From Amnibacterium endophyticum (GTDB lineage: Bacteria > Actinomycetota > Actinomycetes > Actinomycetales > Microbacteriaceae), in contig NZ_JBHUEA010000015.1 of assembly GCF_042680685.1 (NCBI RefSeq), positions 26,470 to 90,469 on the forward strand: a stretch of DNA of 64,000 bases. The letters are read 5' to 3'. The stretch's first letter is position 1, and each line of letters opens with the position of its first letter. This document shows positions 57,935-64,000 of the stretch, one piece after another. The translations under genes were made by a program, and so were the position numbers. The notes under the pieces are model-generated. The model was not told the DNA's origin. It searched no databases and saw nothing but the letters and a program-made list of their open reading frames with translations.

Positions 57935-58261
57935 TGACGCTCCTGTCTGCTCGTGCCGCCGACCTTCCCCAGTCGACGGCGGGTGCCTTCTCCCGGCTTC
58001 CCCACCGGGTGGAACCACCATATACCGGGGCACCCGGCGACTCCAGCCCCTAGATGTTGTGTCGCCGTACTGGCAGCGAATGCCCTGGTTCGAGGCCGAA
58101 CCGGCCGATCCAGGCGGCGTGTCGGCGCCGCTCGAGCGCCGCCGCGGAGCATCTCACGGGCCTCCGACGGCGCAGCGGCGACGGGAGGGACACGGAAGGG
58201 GCGCCCGGGACGGGGATGCTAGGCTCGTCGTCGCTTCCGGCCCCCGAGGGGCTCGGACTGC
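57935..58261 (-). promoter_or_regulatory. promoter and leader region of the peptide gene
   Basis: On the minus strand TATATG (58019-58024) is the best -10 candidate; no good -35 is present. The presumed leader of about 80 bases is G-rich and structured: GGTGGTTCCACCCGGTGG can fold, and GGGGAAG occurs twice. It does not match a riboswitch class I know. The remainder of this 327-base gap, up to tRNA-Thr, contains the tRNA promoter and no gene I can support. Confidence 0.35.
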
Positions 58262-58333
58262 GCCCCGATAGCTCAGTGGTAGAGCATCTCCATGGTAAGG
58301 AGAAGGTCAAGAGTTCAATCCTCTTTCGGGGCT
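58262..58333 (+). tRNA. tRNA-Thr (GGT)
   Basis: 72-base cloverleaf. Acceptor GCCCCGA/TCGGGGC; anticodon stem TCTCC/GGAGA with loop ATGGTAA giving GGT; T-loop TTCAATC. Discriminator T. CCA not encoded. Confidence 0.97.
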
Positions 58334-58372
58334 CGGACACTCCGGTCGGCTCGGCCGCAGGAGCCGTCCTGC

Positions 58373-58446
58373 GGCGGGGTAGCTCAGGTGGTTAGAGCAC
58401 ACGGCTCATAATCGTGGTGTCGCGGGTTCAAGTCCCGCCCCCGCTA
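58373..58446 (+). tRNA. tRNA-Met (CAT)
   Basis: 74-base cloverleaf, 39 bases after tRNA-Thr on the same strand. Anticodon stem CACGG/TCGTG (one wobble pair) with loop CTCATAA giving CAT; T-arm GCGGGTTCAAGTCCCGC. The first pair is G-U and position 1 is not C opposite A72, so this is the elongator, not the initiator. No rpmG (L33) gene follows, although it often does in related genomes. Confidence 0.96.
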
Positions 58447-58451
58447 CTTCC

Positions 58452-58479
58452 GGCCCGGATCTCCCTGGAGATCCGGGCC
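58452..58479 (+). terminator. terminator of the tRNA-Thr/tRNA-Met transcript
   Basis: GGCCCGGATCTCC and GGAGATCCGGGCC are perfect 13-base arms around 2 bases (a 6-base loop in practice), followed by TTCT. Begins 6 bases after tRNA-Met. Confidence 0.75.
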
Positions 58480-58622
58480 TTCTGCATCTGCGGCGACGTC
58501 ATCGGCCGCTGTTCACGCCCCGTCGCGGATGCACGCCGGTTCGCGCACCGCGGTCGCGCCGCCCTCGTCGCAAATGGTCTCCTTCCGCATCCTGTGCGCG
58601 GTCGATGAGCAAGGAGACAGCC

Positions 58623-59579
58623 GTGAGGAAGTCGGCGGGACTGGTCCAGCAGCGCTGGACCGGGCAGCAGGATCTGGCGGAGCTGCAGCGCCACATGCGG
58701 TGCGAGGCGCCCGACCCCGCGCGGTTCCGCGCCGAGGTGCGCGCCTGCTCGGCCGCGGGTACCGAGGTCAGCGAATGGCGGTCGACCGAGCTGCGCGGCC
58801 TGCTCGACGGCCGCGCAGGGGACGGCGACCTCGCGCTCGTCCTCGTCGCGAACGGATCGGTCGCCTGGCGCTCGGCGCAGCAGCACTGGACGGGCGAGGC
58901 CGGGCGGATGCAGGTGCTCCGCGGCGACGAGCCCGTGCACTGGACCATCGCCCACGGCAGCAGGCTGCTCCGCATCCGCCTCGAGGCGGACCACCTGCCG
59001 CAGCACCTCCGCGGCGCGCGGATCCTGACCGGACCCGTGCCGGAGACGGGGGTGGCCCGAGCGCTGACGGCCGCGCTGCTGCAGACCGTGGGCGCCATCA
59101 GCAGCGCACCCGGAGTCGCCGCCCACGTCTGCCGCGGGGTGCACTCCCTCGCGCTCGCCGTCCTCGAGGACCTCGTCCCCGCCGATGAGCGCCTCGGCGA
59201 GCAGGACCTGCGGAGCCGGATCGTCGCGCACATCGACCGCAACCTCGCCGACCGCGACCTGAACCCCGGCTCGATCGCCGACGCGTTCTCGGTCAGCCTC
59301 CGCTGGGTGCACAGCGCCTTCAACACCAGCGAGGACTCGCTCGCCCGCTACATCCGCAGGCGGCGGGTCGACGCCGTCGCCGCCGTCCTCACCCGGGAGC
59401 GGCACGTGCCCCGGCTCAGCGCCCTCGCGCTCGACCACGGCTTCTCGGGCCGGGAGCAGCTCGCGCGCAGCTTCCGCGCCCGCTACGGCATCACCGTCGC
59501 GGCGTACGCCGCGCTCGTGCTCGACGGCCTGCCGCTGCCGGCTCCGCTCGACGAGGGCCGCTGCGACAGCGTCGCCTGA
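58623..59579 (+). CDS. AraC family transcriptional regulator
   Basis: 318 residues from GTG 58623, which has AAGGAG 6 bases upstream; ATG 58605 in the same frame lacks one. The N-terminal half is cupin-like (AraC-binding-like, SEWRSTELRGLL and later WTGEAGRMQVLRGDEPV). The C-terminal half has two helix-turn-helix motifs of the AraC type (IADAFSVSLRWVHSAFN and LSALALDHGFSGREQLARSF). Ligand and targets unknown; the downstream secreted-protein gene, 205 bases on, is a possible target. Confidence 0.87.
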   Translation: MRKSAGLVQQRWTGQQDLAELQRHMRCEAPDPARFRAEVRACSAAGTEVSEWRSTELRGLLDGRAGDGDLALVLVANGSVAWRSAQQHWTGEAGRMQVLRGDEPVHWTIAHGSRLLRIRLEADHLPQHLRGARILTGPVPETGVARALTAALLQTVGAISSAPGVAAHVCRGVHSLALAVLEDLVPADERLGEQDLRSRIVAHIDRNLADRDLNPGSIADAFSVSLRWVHSAFNTSEDSLARYIRRRRVDAVAAVLTRERHVPRLSALALDHGFSGREQLARSFRARYGITVAAYAALVLDGLPLPAPLDEGRCDSVA

Positions 59580-59739
59580 GCGCAGCGAGCGGCCCGACGC
59601 CGCACGCCCCCTCGTCGAGGGAGCCGCCGCGCCCTGCGGCACCCCCCGATGGAGGAAGTCGCGCGCATCCCGTGCAGGCGGACGCGGACGTTCCGCGCAC
59701 GCCCCTTCTCGGGCGGACCGCGGGTTCAGCACGATGCGG

Positions 59740-62625
59740 TCACCGCCTGAGGGGATCGGCGGAAATGGTTTCTGGGGGGACACCATGGACAATCGGATCA
59801 CGCGGCGTGCCGCCGCATGCGGCGGCACGCTCGCCGTCGTCCTCGTGGCCGGGGCGCTCGTCGCGCCCGCGGCGAACGCGAGCAGCCTGCTCGGCGGGAC
59901 GACGGCCGCGCTCACCGGGACGACGACCGCCGTGCTCGGCGGCACGACGACCGCGGTCACCGGCACGACCACCGCGGTCACCGGCACGACCACCGCGCTC
60001 ACCGGCACGACCACCGCGCTCACCGGCGCGACGAGCACGCTCACGAGCGCCACGGGCACGAGCAGCAGCACCGGGCTCGTCCCGACGCTGACCAGCGCCG
60101 TGACCGATCTGACCGGCACCTCGGGCGCCTCGGGCACGGGCGTCGTCCCGGTGGTCGTCGACACCGCCGGCGACCTGCTCGGCGGCACCGGCACCGGCAC
60201 CGGCGGCAGCGGCAGCGGCAGTGGTGTCGTCCCGGTCGTCGTCGACACCGCCGGCGACCTGCTCGGCGGCACCGGCACGAGCGGCAACGGCTCGACGGGC
60301 TCCACCGGTTCCAGCAGCGGCGGCATCGGGGTGACCGTCGGCTCGAACGGCGCAGGAGGGTCGCTCGCATCGGTCGGCATCGGCGGCTCCGGGGCCAGCA
60401 CCAGCACCAGCACCAGCACCAGCACCAGCACCACGAAGGGGTCCTCCGGGGCGAACGGCGCCGCCGGCGCCGCCGGCTCGGTCGGCGGATCCGGCTCGAG
60501 CGGCTCGAGCGGTTCGACGAGCACGTCGGCGAAGCCGGGCAGCGGCACCGCCGTCGCCCCCTCCGTCGTCCTGCTGCAGCTGGACGTGCAGCGCTCCGCG
60601 GCCACCATCTACCCGGTGAAGGACGGCTACCGCGACTCGGTGGCCTTCGCGCTCGACGGGCTGACCTCGAACGACCGCCCGGACGCCATCACCGGGACCG
60701 CCGTGCTGAAGAAGGGCTCGAAGACGGTGAAGCGCTGGCGCATCGTCCGCAGCGACCAGGTCCTGACCTGGAACGGCCGGATCGGTTCGAAGATCAAGCC
60801 CGGCACCTACCGCTTCAAGGCCGCCGCGCTCGACGGGGACGGGCACGCGCTCAGCGCCGTCAGCACGGTGAAGGTCTCGGGCAAGCGGCTCGTGGCGACG
60901 ACCAAGCGGCTGAAGTCGAACGCGATCAGCGGCACCCACACGATGGCGGCGGCGCCGCGCGCCGGCCTCTCCAAGGGGCGCGTCACCCTGCGGATCCGCA
61001 CCATCGCCTCCGGGGTGAAGGGCACGCAGAAGCTGATCTTCCAGCGCGGCTCGCGCAAGCTCACCGTCGTCGTCCGCAACGGCACGCACCTGTCGCGCGC
61101 CTTCGTCGTGCCGAAGTCCTTCACCAAGTACTCGATCAAGCACACGTGGAAGAAGGGCGAGGTGAAGCTGAAGTCGATCCGCTACACCTACTCCTACCAG
61201 GCGCTCCGCTAGCGCCCACTCCGACGGCTGACGCCGGGCACCCGCCCGGCGTCTGCCGTCGAACTGCGCCGCCCGGCCGACCGCGCGCAGCTCCAGCTCG
61301 CGCATCGCCACGGCGGCCAGGTCGACCAGGCCCCGCAGCTCGTCGTCCGTGAAGACCCGGACGTCGTCGGTGAGGACCGCGAGGACGCCGATGGCGTGGC
61401 CGTCGGCGCTCACGAGCGGCGCGGAGGCGTACGAGCGCAGCTCGGGCCGCTGCACGAGCAGCGGGTGGGCGGCCGACCGCGGGTCGTCGCGCAGGTCCTC
61501 GATCACGTGCACGCCGCCCGAGGACACCGATTCGTGCGCGAACCCCGCACTCCGGCCCACCTGCGGCACCGTCGCGCCCTCGGCCGCCTTCGCCCACTCG
61601 CGCTCCGCGTCCGCGATCGACACGGTGGCCACGGCGGCGCCCATCAGCTGCCGGGCGAGCCGCGCGACGCGGTCGATGGCCTCGTCCGGGCCCGGGTCCT
61701 GCACCGTGAAGCGCCGCACCGCCGCGAGCCGCCCGGCCTCGTCGTCGGCGAGCAGGTCGCGGTCCACGCGGCGGGCCTGCACGAGCCCCTGCACGTACGC
61801 GTCCTGCAGGGCGACGGCCGCCTCCCCCGGCTTCGGCCGCGCCGCGGGCTCCCTGGCGGTCATCGCCCGCAGCACGCGGCCGAGCGGCGCCGGGAGCGAG
61901 TCCGGCACGTCCGGGTCGCGCTCGAGCCGCGCGTAGGCGGACTCCTCGACCGAGCCCGGGAAGGCGACGCGTCCCGTCAGCGCCTCCAGGAGGACGAGCC
62001 CGAGGGCGTAGACGTCCGACGCCGGCCCCGGGTCCTCGCCGTCCACCTGCTCCGGGCTCAGGTACGCGGCGGTGCCGTTCGTGAACTCGGCGTCGTCCGG
62101 CGCGCCGATGATGCTCGAGATCCCGAAGTCGGTCAGCTTCCCGCGGATCCGGGTGGAGGGTCCTCGCGAGGTCAGCAGGACGTTCGCCGGCTTCACGTCC
62201 CGGTGCAGGAAGCCGTGCTCGTGCACCGCCTCGAGCCCCTGCGCGAGATCCGAGCCGAGGTTCATCACCTGCGCCGGCGTCAGCGCGCCCTCCCGCAGGC
62301 GGACGCGGAGGTCGGCGCCCTTCACCCGCTCCATGACGAGGAAGATCCGCGGGTGCTCGGGGTCGGAGAGGTCCGCCCCCGCGTCGAAGAGCGTGGTGAG
62401 CGCGTAGTGGTCGAGCGACGCGACGAGCCGCGCCTCCGCCTCCTGCAGGCGCAGGTCGTCGACGGTGTCGGCCGTCGCGGTGAAGAGCTTCACCGCGACC
62501 GTGCGCCCGAGCAGCGGGTCCCTCGCCTCGTGCACGACGGCGCGCGCCCCGCGCCCGATCACGTCGCCCAGCCGGTAGCGACCGGCGAGCACCCGGGCCG
62601 GGGCGGCGGGGTCGCGGTCGGTCAT
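59740..62625 (-). CDS. Ser/Thr protein kinase with GAF domain; frame lacks a normal stop
   Basis: The supported coding part is 62625 to about 61260 (455 residues). Kinase domain about 15-280: IGRGARAVVHEA, K46 in VAVKLF, D143 in HRDVKPANVLL, D167 in TDFGIS. GAF domain about 300-450 (RQLMGAAVATVSIADAEREW, SYASAPLVSADGHAIGVLAV, VFTDDELRGLVDLA). No membrane helix. After the GAF domain no stop codon occurs until 59740, so the frame continues about 506 codons through the terminator hairpin and antisense through the entire secreted-protein gene; that tail is Arg/Gly/Ala-rich and looks non-genuine. A small indel near 61260 probably removed the stop. Paralogue of the kinase at 53.6 kb. ATG 62625. Confidence 0.8.
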   Translation of the reverse strand: MTDRDPAAPARVLAGRYRLGDVIGRGARAVVHEARDPLLGRTVAVKLFTATADTVDDLRLQEAEARLVASLDHYALTTLFDAGADLSDPEHPRIFLVMERVKGADLRVRLREGALTPAQVMNLGSDLAQGLEAVHEHGFLHRDVKPANVLLTSRGPSTRIRGKLTDFGISSIIGAPDDAEFTNGTAAYLSPEQVDGEDPGPASDVYALGLVLLEALTGRVAFPGSVEESAYARLERDPDVPDSLPAPLGRVLRAMTAREPAARPKPGEAAVALQDAYVQGLVQARRVDRDLLADDEAGRLAAVRRFTVQDPGPDEAIDRVARLARQLMGAAVATVSIADAEREWAKAAEGATVPQVGRSAGFAHESVSSGGVHVIEDLRDDPRSAAHPLLVQRPELRSYASAPLVSADGHAIGVLAVLTDDVRVFTDDELRGLVDLAAVAMRELELRAVGRAAQFDGRRRAGARRQPSEWALAERLVGVGVADRLQLHLALLPRVLDRVLGEGLRHDEGARQVRAVADDDGELARAALEDQLLRALHPGGDGADPQGDAPLGEAGARRRRHRVGAADRVRLQPLGRRHEPLARDLHRADGAERVPVPVERGGLEAVGAGLDLRTDPAVPGQDLVAADDAPALHRLRALLQHGGPGDGVRAVVRGQPVEREGHRVAVAVLHRVDGGRGALHVQLQQDDGGGDGGAAARLRRRARRTARAARAGSADRAGGAGGAVRPGGPLRGAGAGAGAGAGAGPGAADADRCERPSCAVRADGHPDAAAAGTGGARRAVAARAGAAEQVAGGVDDDRDDTTAAAAAAGAGAGAAEQVAGGVDDHRDDARARGARGAGQIGHGAGQRRDEPGAAARARGARERARRAGERGGRAGERGGRAGDRGGRAGDRGRRAAEHGGRRPGERGRRPAEQAARVRRGRDERPGHEDDGERAAACGGTPRDPIVHGVPPETISADPLRR
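59785..61212 (+). CDS. secreted repeat-rich protein with FlgD-like C-terminal domain
   Basis: 475 residues from ATG 59785. Signal peptide at 1-32 (RRAAACGGTLAVVLVAGALV, cleavage after ANA). Residues 38-87 are Thr-rich 7-residue repeats (GTTTAVT/GTTTALT). Then come two copies of a 19-residue unit with VVPVVVDTAGDLLGG (119-137, 147-165), a Ser/Thr/Gly-rich spacer with six Ser-Thr pairs, and a 215-residue folded domain starting LLQLDVQRSAATIYPVKDGY, which resembles FlgD-type Ig domains. It is probably a surface or exported structural protein, perhaps glycosylated on the Thr repeats. A cell-wall anchor (LPxTG) is absent. Confidence 0.8.
   Translation: MDNRITRRAAACGGTLAVVLVAGALVAPAANASSLLGGTTAALTGTTTAVLGGTTTAVTGTTTAVTGTTTALTGTTTALTGATSTLTSATGTSSSTGLVPTLTSAVTDLTGTSGASGTGVVPVVVDTAGDLLGGTGTGTGGSGSGSGVVPVVVDTAGDLLGGTGTSGNGSTGSTGSSSGGIGVTVGSNGAGGSLASVGIGGSGASTSTSTSTSTSTTKGSSGANGAAGAAGSVGGSGSSGSSGSTSTSAKPGSGTAVAPSVVLLQLDVQRSAATIYPVKDGYRDSVAFALDGLTSNDRPDAITGTAVLKKGSKTVKRWRIVRSDQVLTWNGRIGSKIKPGTYRFKAAALDGDGHALSAVSTVKVSGKRLVATTKRLKSNAISGTHTMAAAPRAGLSKGRVTLRIRTIASGVKGTQKLIFQRGSRKLTVVVRNGTHLSRAFVVPKSFTKYSIKHTWKKGEVKLKSIRYTYSYQALR
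59896..60045 (+). repeat. 21-bp tandem repeats in the secreted-protein gene
   Basis: About seven degenerate copies of a 21-bp unit encoding GTTTA(V/L)T. Adjacent copies near 59960-60020 are nearly identical (GGCACGACCACCGCG), so copy number could change by slippage in frame. Confidence 0.85.
60139..60279 (+). repeat. two direct copies of a 57-bp coding unit
   Basis: 60139-60195 and 60223-60279 (offset 84 bases) encode the same 19 residues, GVVPVVVDTAGDLLGGTGT, with only a few silent differences. Confidence 0.85.
60397..60432 (+). repeat. hexanucleotide microsatellite (AGCACC)6
   Basis: Six perfect AGCACC units encode Ser-Thr pairs in the spacer of the secreted protein. Being a multiple of three, length change would keep the frame. 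Confidence 0.95.
61222..61261. terminator. bidirectional hairpin between secreted-protein and kinase genes
   Basis: Arms of 18 bases (CGACGGCTGACGCCGGGC at 61222-61239) with one mismatch and a 4-base loop, 10 bases after the secreted-protein stop. On the minus strand it lies where the kinase gene should end but inside a frame that has no stop codon. Confidence 0.75.
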
Positions 62626-62728
62626 GGCGGGCTCCGGTCGGCGCGACGGACCGTGCACCCGCCGCGGTCCGGAATGGTGCCACAGCCGCGCGTCCGTCAG
62701 CGATGCGCTGCCCCGGACGCCGGGGGCG

Positions 62729-63013
62729 TCAGGCGGGCGGGCGGTCGTCCGTGCGGCCGGGATCCAGGTGCGGCATCCGCACCTCCCCCGGGTCGACGTC
62801 GACGTCGCCGTCGTCCGTGTAGTCGCCGGTGCCGGGCAGCACCTTCACGGCATCGCGGTCGACGTCGGGGTCGGCCAGCGCCGGGCTGCCCTGCTGGTCC
62901 TCCTGCAGCTGCTCGGTCTCGCGCTCGCCGGAGGGGCTGTAGTCCTCGTCCATGCGGTCCTCGGGGTCGACGCCCGGGGCGGACTGGATCGGGTCGTGCG
63001 GGTCGCGGCTCAT
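62729..63013 (-). CDS. small acidic hydrophilic protein
   Basis: 94 residues from ATG 63013, rich in Asp, Glu and Pro (DPEDRMDEDYSPSGERE, GTGDYTDDGDVDVDPGE), with no predicted membrane segment; probably disordered. No known family. It lies 42 bases after the inositol-monophosphatase-family gene on the same strand. Codon use matches its neighbours. Confidence 0.6.
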   Translation of the reverse strand: MSRDPHDPIQSAPGVDPEDRMDEDYSPSGERETEQLQEDQQGSPALADPDVDRDAVKVLPGTGDYTDDGDVDVDPGEVRMPHLDPGRTDDRPPA

Positions 63014-63055
63014 GGTCCCGAACGCTAGGCGGGCGCCCCGGGCGGGACCTGCGCG

Positions 63056-63856
63056 TCAGGCGCCGAGCTCGGCGAGCAGGTCCCGCAGCTCCTCGACGAC
63101 GGGCGCGGCGCCCGCGAGCACCATCCGGGAGGAGGGACGCTCGTCGGCGAGACCGGTGACCACGCCGCCGGCCTCGCGCACGAGGAGCGCGCCGGCCGCC
63201 TGGTCCCAGGGGTTCAGCCCCTGCTCGAAGTAGGCGTCCGTGCGGCCGGCCGCCACGTAGGCGAGGTCGATCGCGGCGCCGCCGGCCCGGCGCAGGTCGC
63301 GCACGCGGGCGAGCAGCGGCCCGGCGACCCGGGCCTGGTTCGAGCGGATCTCCTGCGTGTAGTGGAAGCCGGTCGACACGAGCGCGCGATCGAGCGCGAC
63401 CGGCTCGCGCACCTGCAGCGGCCGGTCGTGCAGGTGCGCGCCGCCGCCCGCCGACGCCGTGTAGAGGTCCCCGAGCGCAGGAGCGGCCACCGCACCCGCG
63501 AGGGCGGTCCAGGTCGACGGATCGGGGTCGCCCTCCACGACGGCGACGGACACCGACCAGTTCGGCAGGTCGTACAGGTAGTTCACGGTCCCGTCGATCG
63601 GGTCCACCACCCAGGTGAGCCCGCTGGTCCCCGAGGCGCCGCCGGACTCCTCGCCCAGGAACCCGTCGTCCGGTCGCAGCTCGGCGAGGCGCCCGCGGAT
63701 CAGGTCCTCGGCCGCGCGATCGGCCCGCGTGACGATGTCGATCGGCGAGGACTTCGTCGCCGCGACCTCCACCCCCTCCCGCCGCAGGCGCGCCGCGAGC
63801 GCACCGGCCTCCTCCGCGACGGAGCGGGCGATGCGCAGCAGGTCGTCGTTCGGCAC
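63056..63856 (-). CDS. inositol monophosphatase family protein
   Basis: 266 residues with the Mg-dependent phosphatase signature: E69/E70 in LGEESGG, VVDPIDGTVNYLYDLPNW (D85, D88) and the C-terminal WDQAAGALLVREAGG. Substrates in the family include inositol-1-phosphate, histidinol phosphate and fructose-1,6-bisphosphate; context does not decide. GTG 63856 used; an in-frame GTG at 63895 would add 13 residues. Upstream of it (63857-64000) I see no gene or clear promoter. Confidence 0.9.
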   Translation of the reverse strand: MPNDDLLRIARSVAEEAGALAARLRREGVEVAATKSSPIDIVTRADRAAEDLIRGRLAELRPDDGFLGEESGGASGTSGLTWVVDPIDGTVNYLYDLPNWSVSVAVVEGDPDPSTWTALAGAVAAPALGDLYTASAGGGAHLHDRPLQVREPVALDRALVSTGFHYTQEIRSNQARVAGPLLARVRDLRRAGGAAIDLAYVAAGRTDAYFEQGLNPWDQAAGALLVREAGGVVTGLADERPSSRMVLAGAAPVVEELRDLLAELGA

Positions 63857-64000
63857 CGCTCCAGCCTGCCGCACCGCGTCTCCGGGCTGCAGCACAGGTG
63901 ACTCCGATGGGCTCTGGTGCGATTCGAGGGAGCACCCGCTCCCGCCCGGGGAGGTCGACGTGGTCGCGCAACGGCGTCGCGCGCGCGCCGCGGCGGGGCG

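Noticed and set aside
57935..58020. Possible riboswitch in the G-rich leader of the small peptide gene (GGTGGTTCC, GGGGAAGCCGG)
   Set aside because: Superficially like parts of a cobalamin riboswitch, but the conserved core (the TCCGG and CCCGC segments in the right order) is missing, and a c-di-AMP element does not fit either.
57851..58033. Longer 60-residue version of the cysteine-tailed peptide
   Set aside because: The extra 33 codons have no ribosome-binding site and basic low-complexity composition; the inner ATG has an ideal ribosome-binding site.
59896..60432. Regular repeats that could suggest a CRISPR array
   Set aside because: The repeats are in-frame coding repeats without unique spacers, inside a gene with a signal peptide.

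Overview
The window is about 64 kb of very GC-rich DNA that reads as an actinobacterial chromosome, most likely from the Microbacteriaceae. This is inferred from GC-rich codon use, many GTG starts, 4-bp ATGA/GTGA gene overlaps, the block secE-nusG-rplK-rplA beside tRNA-Trp, an actinobacterial murB/MaoC/UPF0336 group, and an NnaR-type regulator (uroporphyrinogen-III-synthase fold plus winged helix). I saw no CRISPR array, phage, transposase or origin.

Layout. 1-3.0 kb: a cut-off aldo/keto reductase, a SHOCT membrane protein, an EEP-fold nuclease/phosphatase, a nitroreductase and small membrane proteins. 3.1-6.6 kb: a two-gene molybdenum hydroxylase, with an FAD subunit and a fused [2Fe-2S]-molybdopterin subunit arranged as in E. 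coli YgfM/XdhD. 6.6-16.3 kb: nitrate assimilation, with a tightly overlapping operon narK-narB-nirB-nirD-cobA under probable control of NnaR, and a CbiX/SirB-type chelatase facing away. 16.3-22.7 kb: MFS exporter, PhzF-like protein, galK-galT, acetyltransferase and a PigV-like mannosyltransferase. 22.8-24.2 kb: a MarR regulator divergent from an FMN reductase. 24.3-37.6 kb: urate catabolism in several small units (allantoinase, uricase, hydroxyisourate hydrolase, OHCU decarboxylase, pucG-allC-rpiR), a MocA-like cytidylyltransferase, an MFS carrier and two amidases. 37.7-41.8 kb: DUF1275 protein, PfkB kinase and a two-component system. 41.9-47.0 kb: ribosomal/transcription core (rplA, rplK, nusG, secE, tRNA-Trp), an SDR and an aminotransferase. 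47.0-54.6 kb: accessory stretch with a HAD phosphatase, pyruvyl transferase, aldo/keto reductase, MFS exporter, a soluble Ser/Thr kinase and a divergent microbial rhodopsin. 54.6-58.5 kb: murB and two hot-dog dehydratases, an aldo/keto reductase, a 27-residue cysteine-tailed peptide gene with its own terminator, tRNA-Thr and tRNA-Met. 58.6-63.9 kb: AraC regulator, a repeat-rich secreted protein, a second Ser/Thr kinase fused to a GAF domain, a small acidic protein and an inositol-monophosphatase-family enzyme.

How it fits together. The nitrate genes take up nitrate and reduce it to ammonium, and cobA supplies the siroheme precursor that NirB needs. The urate genes can take urate through hydroxyisourate, OHCU, allantoin and allantoate to ureidoglycine and on to glyoxylate/glycine, so both blocks deliver nitrogen. 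Two enzymes here (NarB and the XdhD-like protein) need molybdenum cofactor.

The points most worth a second look are: the lone cysteine-tailed peptide; the second kinase, whose frame has no stop codon before its terminator and runs antisense through the neighbouring gene; an internal ribosome-binding site that may give a separate C-terminal product of narB; a 79-bp tandem duplication at the end of the uricase gene; long sequence-unrelated palindromes at gene ends, one of which carries both stop codons of a convergent gene pair; and the rhodopsin with no retinal-synthesis genes nearby.
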